Shown one piece after another: positions 14,397-19,272 of a stretch of DNA of 19,272 nucleotides. A model generated the notes under the pieces. It worked only from the letters and a program-made list of their open reading frames with translations, searched no databases and was not told where the DNA came from. The stretch is from NCBI GenBank assembly GCA_007130585.1, contig SLSE01000115.1:1-19272 (forward strand). The letters run 5' to 3'. This stretch comes from Syntrophomonadaceae bacterium (GTDB lineage: Bacteria; Bacillota; Dethiobacteria; DTU022). Each line of letters begins with the position of its first letter. The first letter of the stretch is position 1. The position numbers and the translations under genes are program-made.

Positions 14397-14987
14397 GTGG
14401 TGACCGCTGAAGGTGATATTTTAAGCAAAATTTTAGATTCAGGCAATAAAAATGTTGGCGGAGGATCAGCTGCCGCCCTGGCCGGCGGCATGGCAGCAGC
14501 CCTGGCGGCCATGGTGGCCAAATTGTCCCTGAAAAAAGATTACGGCCTGAAACGAGACGAATACGAAACCCTGGCCGGGGAAGCTGACGAAATATCCGCC
14601 GCTCTGAAAAGCGGGGCCGAGGAAGATGAAAAGGCCTACGGCTTAATCAAGGGCGCGCTGTCCATGCCTAAAACAAGCACAGAAGAAAAAGAAATTCGGC
14701 AAAAGGCTATAGAGGAGGCTTTAATAAAAGCGGCACAGGTGCCGAAAGACAACGCCTGGAATTGCCACCGGGTCCAGGAAATTGCAAATAAACTAAAGGG
14801 CAGCTCAAACCCCGCCGCGGGTTCCGACCTGGAAGTTGCCCGGTACTTAGCTTACAGCGCCCTGGTCGGCTGCCTGGCAAATGTAAAGGTCAATATCGAC
14901 TCTTTGCCCTCCAGCGAAGCGCGCACTGAGCTTGAGGATGAGTTAAAAATACTTAACGAACTTTGTGTTAACCCTGCAGAGTTTTAA
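14397..14987 (+). CDS. fchA: Formimidoyltetrahydrofolate cyclodeaminase / cyclohydrolase family (FTCD C-terminal domain type)
   Basis: Predicted to convert 5-formimino-THF to 5,10-methenyl-THF and ammonia, completing transfer of the histidine C2 carbon to folate. The 196-residue all-alpha protein carries NVGGGSAAALAGGMAAALAAMV at 19-40 (classical form begins TPGGGS) and PAAGSDLEVARYLAYSALVGCLANV, both typical of this small family. AGGAGG (14387-14392) overlaps the hutI stop. Two adjacent GTG codons, 14397 and 14400, are possible starts; the second has the better 7 nt spacing. ftcD follows 16 bp later. In vertebrates the two activities are fused; here they are separate genes. Its position between hutI and ftcD supports cyclodeaminase over a stand-alone methenyl-THF cyclohydrolase. 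Confidence 0.9.
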   Translation: MVTAEGDILSKILDSGNKNVGGGSAAALAGGMAAALAAMVAKLSLKKDYGLKRDEYETLAGEADEISAALKSGAEEDEKAYGLIKGALSMPKTSTEEKEIRQKAIEEALIKAAQVPKDNAWNCHRVQEIANKLKGSSNPAAGSDLEVARYLAYSALVGCLANVKVNIDSLPSSEARTELEDELKILNELCVNPAEF

Positions 14988-15003
14988 ACAGGAGCGATGT
15001 CGA

Positions 15004-15897
15004 ATGAAAAACATATTGATGTGCGACCCTAATATCAGCGAAGGAAGAAACAGCAAGGTTATTGAAGAAATTACAAACAGCATTATACGCACCGGCGGAA
15101 TAAAAATATTAGAAGTTTTGCCGGATGAAGATCACCATCGAACCGTCTATGCCTACCTGGGAGAAAAAGAAGATGTTGTGCAGGCCACCAAGAATATGGC
15201 TGAACTAGCCTTTGAAATGATTGACATGCAGACTCATAAAGGCGATCATCCGCGTTTGGGCGCATTGGATGTAGTCCCTTTTATACCGGTTGGAAAAACA
15301 GAAATGCCGGAAGCGGTTGCCGCGGCAAAAGAGTTCGGCAGGTTCGTTGGGGATAAGGGCATTCCCGTTTACTATTACGAAGATGCCGCCACCAGTCCTG
15401 AGCGAAAAAACCTGGTTAACATCCGCAAAGGGCAGTACGAAGGGTTGGCAGAAAAAATTGAAGATCCCCGGTGGGCCCCCGATGAAGGACCTGCAGAATT
15501 CATACCGGAAACAGGAGCAGTGATGATCGGCGCCAGAATACCCCTGGTTGCCTTTAATGTAAATTTAAATACGACGGATCTATCCGTGGCAAAAGCAATT
15601 GCTGACGCACTCAGGCATTCCAGGGGCGGATTCCGCTATGTAAGGGCAATCGCCTTAAGGCTTAAAGAAAAAAACCAGGTCCAGGTATCTATGAACCTGA
15701 CAAACTATACCAGGACCCCTCCATCCATAGTTATGGAGAGTATCCGGGCCCAGGCACAGCGGTACGGGGTAAATATCGCCGGGGCCGAGCTGGTGGGACC
15801 GGTGCCGCTGGCATTTATGGAAGATATCATGGCCAATTATTTACATGTTCATAATTTTTCTATAGACCAGTTTATCGAAACCAGCTTAATTGATTAG
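15004..15897 (+). CDS. ftcD: Glutamate formimidoyltransferase
   Basis: Transfers the formimino group from N-formimino-L-glutamate to tetrahydrofolate, releasing glutamate. The 297-residue protein begins MKNILMCDPNISEGRN and holds the conserved THKGDHPRLGALDVVPF (His78, His82, the region of the catalytic His of the family), then the second subdomain from about residue 175 (IGARIPLVAFNVNLNT) with SMNLTNYTRTPPSIVME. The start is ATG 15004 with AGGAG 9 nt upstream; an earlier in-frame ATG at 14965 lies inside fchA and would add 13 unrelated residues. Length fits the stand-alone bacterial form. A sigma-70 promoter for hutH begins inside its last codons. Confidence 0.95.
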   Translation: MKNILMCDPNISEGRNSKVIEEITNSIIRTGGIKILEVLPDEDHHRTVYAYLGEKEDVVQATKNMAELAFEMIDMQTHKGDHPRLGALDVVPFIPVGKTEMPEAVAAAKEFGRFVGDKGIPVYYYEDAATSPERKNLVNIRKGQYEGLAEKIEDPRWAPDEGPAEFIPETGAVMIGARIPLVAFNVNLNTTDLSVAKAIADALRHSRGGFRYVRAIALRLKEKNQVQVSMNLTNYTRTPPSIVMESIRAQAQRYGVNIAGAELVGPVPLAFMEDIMANYLHVHNFSIDQFIETSLID

Positions 15898-15918
15898 CTT
15901 TGCTACAACCTGTATAAT
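15890..15918 (+). promoter_or_regulatory. Sigma-70 promoter of hutH
   Basis: TTGATT (15890-15895), a 17 bp spacer ending in TG, and a perfect TATAAT (15913-15918, extended -10). It overlaps the end of ftcD, with a start expected near 15925 and a leader of about 105 nt before hutH. This would let hutH be made independently of the sigma-54 promoter. Confidence 0.7.
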
Positions 15919-15924
15919 GCAGCT

Positions 15925-15963
15925 GCCGGCACTCTTTGGGTTTGCCGGCTCGCCCGGTTTTTT
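15925..15963 (+). terminator. Hairpin plus T-run between ftcD and hutH (terminator or attenuator)
   Basis: GCCGGC (15925-15930) pairs with GCCGGC (15944-15949) over a 13 nt loop, and six T residues follow at 15958-15963 after an 8 nt CG-rich gap. It may end the hutU-ftcD transcript or attenuate hutH expression. The gap between stem and T-run makes it imperfect. Confidence 0.4.
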
Positions 15964-16028
15964 CCGCAAGCATTAATATCTCCCGGAAGATTACGCAGGG
16001 ATAATAAGCAATTGAGGGGTGACAAGTA

Positions 16029-17522
16029 ATGACCATGCAAATTGACGGCTCAAACCTGACTATTGATAAGGTTGTCCGGGTTGCCCGTAAATACACTGAA
16101 GCTGAACTGGCCCCCGAAGCCCGGGGGAAAATGAACCTTTCACGGGATCTTATCGAGTCTATCCTGGCTGAAAAAAAGATTGTTTACGGTGTTAACACCG
16201 GTTTTGGGCAGTTGAGCAACGTATCAATCAGCGAAGATGAAATTGACCTGCTCCAGTATAACCTGGTTGTCAGCTGTGTGACGGGGATCGGTGATCCCTT
16301 CCCCGAAGAAGTAGTCAGGGCCATGCTGTTGCTCAGGGCAAACTCGCTGGCCTACGGCAATTCAGGTGTAAGACCGGTTATTGTGGATACCATGCTGGAA
16401 ATGTTAAATAAAAGGGTTCACCCCCATGTTCCCTGTAAAGGCTCAGTCGGAGCCAGCGGCGACCTGGCGCCGCTTTCACACCTGGCCCTGGTTTTAATGG
16501 GAAGGGGAAAAGCGTATTACCGGGGGCAGCTGCTGCCCGGCAGCGAAGCAATGGAAAAGGCCGGGATAGAACCGGTTTTCTTAAAAGCAAAAGAAGGCCT
16601 TTCGCTGTGTAATGGCACCCAGGCCATGACAGCGCTTGGTGTGCTGGCAGTGTATGACGCGGAAAAGCTGGCTTACCATGCCGATTTATTCGGGGCGTTC
16701 AGTGCCGAAGCGCTGGAAGCTGTCCCCCTGGCCTACGATCACAAAATCCATGACATCCGGCCCCACCCCGGGCAGATTGAAACCGCCGGGAACATGCGGA
16801 ATTTCCTCGAAGGCAGCCAGATCATAGAAAAATCAGCCGGTAAAAACGTGCAGGATGCCTATTCACTGCGCTGCATCCCCCAGGTCCACGGCGCTTCCAG
16901 GGATACCATTAACTATGTCAAAACAGTAATTGAAAGAGAAATAAATTCTGTAACGGATAACCCCCTCGTTTTTCCGGAAACAAATGAAGTCCTCTCGGGA
17001 GGCAACTTCCACGGACAGCCTGTCGCCCTGGTAATGGATTTTCTCACAATTGCTCTCGCTGAACTGGCCAATATTTCCCACCTGAGAATTGAAAGATTAA
17101 CAAACCCTGCCCTCAGCAGGGGTCTCCCAGCGTTCCTGGTTGATAAACCCGGCCTAAACGACGGCTACATGGTTGCCCAGTATACGGCGGCTTCCCTGGT
17201 AAGCGAAAATAAAGTTTTAGCCCACCCGGCCAGCGTTGATTCAATTCCTACTTCAGCAAACCAGGAAGACCATGTCAGCATGGGCACAACGGCCGCCAGG
17301 CAGTGCCGGGAAGTCCTGGAAAATGTGCAGTACGTGCTGGCTATAGAAGCCATCTGCGCCGCCCAGGGCATTGACTTCAGGGAAAACAAGCCATCAGTAA
17401 TAATACAGAAACTATATGATACTATCAGAAGCCGGGTTGACTATCTGGACAAAGACAGGGAGTTAAATGAAGACTTCGAGAAAGTGGTAAAAATGATCCG
17501 GGCAGAAGAATTTCTAAAATAA
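16029..17522 (+). CDS. hutH: Histidine ammonia-lyase
   Basis: Removes ammonia from L-histidine to give trans-urocanate, the entry step of the pathway. The 497-residue protein has the MIO-forming tripeptide Ala142-Ser143-Gly144 in CKGSVGASGDLAPLSHLAL, the VYGVNTGFGQLSN Tyr-loop motif near residue 53, LCNGTQAM, QDAYSLRCIPQVHGA and SVTDNPLVF of the aromatic amino acid lyase family. Length is close to the usual 500 to 510. The start is ATG 16029 with GAGGGG about 9 nt upstream; ATG 16035 is possible. It is last in the hut group rather than first, and has its own promoter. HutP-like UAG-repeat sites are not seen in the leader. Histidine specificity is supported by the neighbours. Confidence 0.96.
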   Translation: MTMQIDGSNLTIDKVVRVARKYTEAELAPEARGKMNLSRDLIESILAEKKIVYGVNTGFGQLSNVSISEDEIDLLQYNLVVSCVTGIGDPFPEEVVRAMLLLRANSLAYGNSGVRPVIVDTMLEMLNKRVHPHVPCKGSVGASGDLAPLSHLALVLMGRGKAYYRGQLLPGSEAMEKAGIEPVFLKAKEGLSLCNGTQAMTALGVLAVYDAEKLAYHADLFGAFSAEALEAVPLAYDHKIHDIRPHPGQIETAGNMRNFLEGSQIIEKSAGKNVQDAYSLRCIPQVHGASRDTINYVKTVIEREINSVTDNPLVFPETNEVLSGGNFHGQPVALVMDFLTIALAELANISHLRIERLTNPALSRGLPAFLVDKPGLNDGYMVAQYTAASLVSENKVLAHPASVDSIPTSANQEDHVSMGTTAARQCREVLENVQYVLAIEAICAAQGIDFRENKPSVIIQKLYDTIRSRVDYLDKDRELNEDFEKVVKMIRAEEFLK

Positions 17523-17552
17523 CAGCACGGAAGCGCGGTTCTTCTGTGCTGT
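17522..17552 (+). terminator. Hairpin after hutH
   Basis: ACAGCAC (17522-17528) pairs with GTGCTGT (17546-17552), right at the hutH stop codon, with partial extra pairing in the loop. No T-run follows, so it may be a Rho-dependent or 3'-protecting hairpin rather than an intrinsic terminator. Confidence 0.35.
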
Positions 17553-17611
17553 GACGCAAAACACCCTGCGGTCTCTGCGTACTCTTCCGGAGAGATCTCT
17601 GATTAATACAG

Positions 17612-17641
17612 AAAAACCGTCCCCCCGCGCTCCAGTGCGCG
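17612..17641 (-). terminator. Terminator candidate of the aroF-pheA operon, containing a repeat relic
   Basis: On the minus strand, just after the pheA stop, CGCGC and GCGCG (17626-17641) form a stem over a 6 nt loop, followed by GGGGGACGG and five T residues (17612-17616). The GGGGGACGGTT segment matches the repeat family at 5851-5936. Confidence 0.4.
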
Positions 17642-17642
17642 C

Positions 17643-18701
17643 TTAATTTTCGATTATTTTTTCCTTGTAACAGCCGAGAACTTTAAAGCCCGAAGTTTGC
17701 TGTTTAGCTTTTTCCAGGGTTTCAATAACAGCAAGATCTTTAATCGAGCCGTCAAAGTCTAAAAAGAAAGAGTAATCACCCGGTTCAGCGGGGATCGATT
17801 CAATCCGGGTCAGGTTTATTCCGCTGCTGGCAAAAAGTTCGAGAACGCTAAAGAGGGTACCGGCTTTATGTTCGGTTGAGAAGGTAATTGTACACTTGTT
17901 TCCGTCTTCTCCGGGTTCATGCCTGGAAAGCAGTAAAAACCTGGTCCGGTTACTGTTTAAGTCTTCGATATTTGCTTTCAATATTTCCAGGTTATAGAGC
18001 TCGGCCGCCAGGCTGCCCGCTATGCAGGCTGCCCCGCGGGGTTGCTTTTCGGCAAGCATATTTGCGGCACCTGCCGTATCATAGTAGGGAACCGGGGTTA
18101 ACTTGTTACGTGAAAGAAATCTTCTGCACTGGGCCAGGGCCTGGGAGTGGGAATATACTTCCCTGATATCGCGGTGGTCTGTCCCGGGAACCATCAGCAA
18201 ACAGTGGTGTATCGGCATATCTATTGCCCCGACGATATTAAGCTCCGTGCTAATTAAAAGCTCATTGACCGGGCCGACCATGCCGCCCAGGGTGTTTTCT
18301 ACCGGCACAATGCCATAGTCGTACATGCCTGAATTTACACCTTCAAAAACTTCATTAAACGTAGTGCAGGGGATTGTAACATAATCACTGTTATAACACC
18401 TGACCGCTTCTTCGCTGTATGCGCCGTGTTCACCCTGGAAACCGGTGATAATCAAATCTCTGGCCTGCAGCTCTTTGCTGAACTTAATTATAATCTTATA
18501 AAGCTCTTCACTGAAGTCGCTTTCTATCAGAGTATTGGCGTTATTTTTAACCGCCTCCAGGATTTCTTTTTCCCGCCCGGGATCTTCAATTTTATCTTTA
18601 AATTTTTTAGCCAGCAGGCCCTGTTCCATGCGGTCATTTAAAAGTTTAAGTATTTTGGAGTCGATTAAATCGATATTCTGCCTGATATTATTAAGTTTCA
18701 T
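17643..18701 (-). CDS. pheA: Bifunctional chorismate mutase / prephenate dehydratase (P-protein)
   Basis: Converts chorismate to prephenate and then to phenylpyruvate in phenylalanine synthesis. The 352-residue protein has an AroQ chorismate mutase domain (about 1-85, IRQNIDLIDSKILKLLNDRM), a prephenate dehydratase domain (about 86-265) with GFQGEHGAYSEEA, DYGIVPVENTLGGMV and the Thr253-Arg254-Phe255 motif in NRTRFLLL, and a C-terminal ACT domain (about 270-350). The ACT motif reads ESIP (301-304) rather than the common ESRP of phenylalanine binding, so feedback control may be weakened, which is inference. Its ATG overlaps the TGA of the preceding DAHP synthase gene as ATGA, implying translational coupling. 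It is convergent with hutH. Confidence 0.96.
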   Translation of the reverse strand: MKLNNIRQNIDLIDSKILKLLNDRMEQGLLAKKFKDKIEDPGREKEILEAVKNNANTLIESDFSEELYKIIIKFSKELQARDLIITGFQGEHGAYSEEAVRCYNSDYVTIPCTTFNEVFEGVNSGMYDYGIVPVENTLGGMVGPVNELLISTELNIVGAIDMPIHHCLLMVPGTDHRDIREVYSHSQALAQCRRFLSRNKLTPVPYYDTAGAANMLAEKQPRGAACIAGSLAAELYNLEILKANIEDLNSNRTRFLLLSRHEPGEDGNKCTITFSTEHKAGTLFSVLELFASSGINLTRIESIPAEPGDYSFFLDFDGSIKDLAVIETLEKAKQQTSGFKVLGCYKEKIIEN

Positions 18702-19272
18702 TGCATATCCCCACCTGTTATCGATGATTTGAAAACCTCATTCTGCATGAACCGGTTAAGTTTTAACAGCTTTTCCATCAGGTTGGCAAACTGCTCCGGG
18801 TTTAACTGTTGGTCGGCATCGCTTTTAGCCTCACAGGGATTAACATGCACTTCAACCAGCAGGCCGTCTGCGCCGGCAGCGATAGCAGCCAGGCTCATTT
18901 TTTCGATCAGGCTGAGTTTGCCTGTTCCATGTGAAGGATCAACAACTATCGGAAGATGGGTCAACTCCTTGATGGCAGGAACCATGCTCAGATCGAGAGT
19001 GTTCCTGGTATACGTTTCAAAAGTTCTGATACCCCGTTCACAGAGGATAACATGCGGGTTACCTTCAGCCAGGATATATTCGGCGCAGTTGAGCCATTCT
19101 TTCAGGGTTGAATACATTCCCCTTTTCAGCAAAACGGGTTTATTGGCTTTGCCAACTTCCCTGAGCAGGGAATAGTTCTGCATGTTGCGGGCGCCGATCT
19201 GCAAAACATCGGCAAATTCGCAAACCCATGAAACGTCGCGGGGATCAATTACTTCAGTTACTATGGGCAGAC
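18698..19272 (-). CDS. aroF: 3-deoxy-7-phosphoheptulonate (DAHP) synthase, 3' part of gene
   Basis: First enzyme of the shikimate pathway, joining phosphoenolpyruvate and erythrose 4-phosphate. Only the C-terminal 191 codons are in the window; the frame is open through the right edge, so no start is visible. The first readable residues are LPIVTEVIDPRDV, before QIGARNMQNYSLL. Family motifs follow: KPVLLKRGMYSTLKEWL, ILCERGIRTFETYTRNTLDL, LPIVVDPSHGTGK and GLLVEVHVNPCEAKSDADQQL. This is the Bacillus/Thermotoga-type DAHP synthase rather than the E. coli AroFGH type. Any N-terminal regulatory domain lies outside. Pairing with pheA by a 4 nt overlap points to an aromatic amino acid operon. Confidence 0.95.
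   Translation of the reverse strand, partial: LPIVTEVIDPRDVSWVCEFADVLQIGARNMQNYSLLREVGKANKPVLLKRGMYSTLKEWLNCAEYILAEGNPHVILCERGIRTFETYTRNTLDLSMVPAIKELTHLPIVVDPSHGTGKLSLIEKMSLAAIAAGADGLLVEVHVNPCEAKSDADQQLNPEQFANLMEKLLKLNRFMQNEVFKSSITGGDMQ

Noticed and set aside
15898..16028. HutP-type antiterminator site upstream of hutH
   Set aside because: The spaced UAG triplets expected for HutP binding are not seen in the leader.
16029..17522. Possibility that HutH is an ergothionase and the cluster degrades a thiol-histidine
   Set aside because: The presence of hutI, ftcD and fchA fits ordinary histidine breakdown; no desulfhydrase-type gene is present. Kept only as a remote explanation for the HutU loop variant.

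Overview
The window reads as a chromosome segment of an anaerobic, probably syntrophic or amino-acid-fermenting Gram-positive bacterium of the Clostridia (Pelotomaculum/Desulfotomaculum-like Peptococcaceae are the closest lifestyle match I can suggest). This is inference from gene content: a methylmalonyl-CoA (propionate/succinate) module led by a sigma-54-type regulator, ferredoxin-inserted MinD ATPases with NifX-like proteins, GTG/TTG starts with strong AGGAGG sites, and short GGGGGACGGTTC repeats that I associate with such genomes. No marker gene fixes the taxon.

Layout. (1) 1-5490, minus strand: a regulator with an enhancer-binding-protein (EBP) architecture, then sucC, sucD and the catalytic methylmalonyl-CoA mutase subunit. 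The operon continues past the left edge, where the B12-binding mutase subunit is expected. (2) 5491-6078: a tRNA-Leu(UAG) with a clear sigma-70 promoter, followed by an array of four short GGGGGACGGTTC repeats. (3) 6079-9021, minus strand: a five-gene operon of two NifX-like proteins, a DUF5320 protein and two MinD-type ATPases each carrying two [4Fe-4S] motifs, resembling the Desulfovibrio 'orange protein' (orp) clusters. Its sigma-70 promoter is overlapped by palindromic operators. (4) 9237-10982, minus strand: a canonical PAS-sigma-54 activator. (5) 11196-17522, plus strand: a sigma-54 promoter and the histidine degradation genes hutU, hutI, fchA, ftcD and hutH. hutH has its own sigma-70 promoter. 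(6) 17643-19272, minus strand: pheA and the 3' part of a DAHP synthase gene, overlapping by 4 nt.

How the genes work together. Histidine is deaminated (HutH), hydrated (HutU) and ring-opened (HutI) to formiminoglutamate. FtcD moves the formimino group to tetrahydrofolate and FchA releases ammonia, leaving glutamate and methenyl-THF. The mutase and succinyl-CoA synthetase interconvert methylmalonyl-CoA, succinyl-CoA and succinate with substrate-level ATP, as in propionate oxidation or formation.

Most interesting points. The regulator heading the propionate module has lost nearly every catalytic signature of its AAA+ domain (GAFTGA, Walker B Asp, sensor I Asn, one arginine finger, sensor II Arg), whereas the second EBP in the same window has all of them. 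The hut operon appears to be sigma-54 controlled by the divergent activator. HutU and HutI both depart from the classical family at active-site positions. A near-identical palindrome lies at both ends of the second activator gene.
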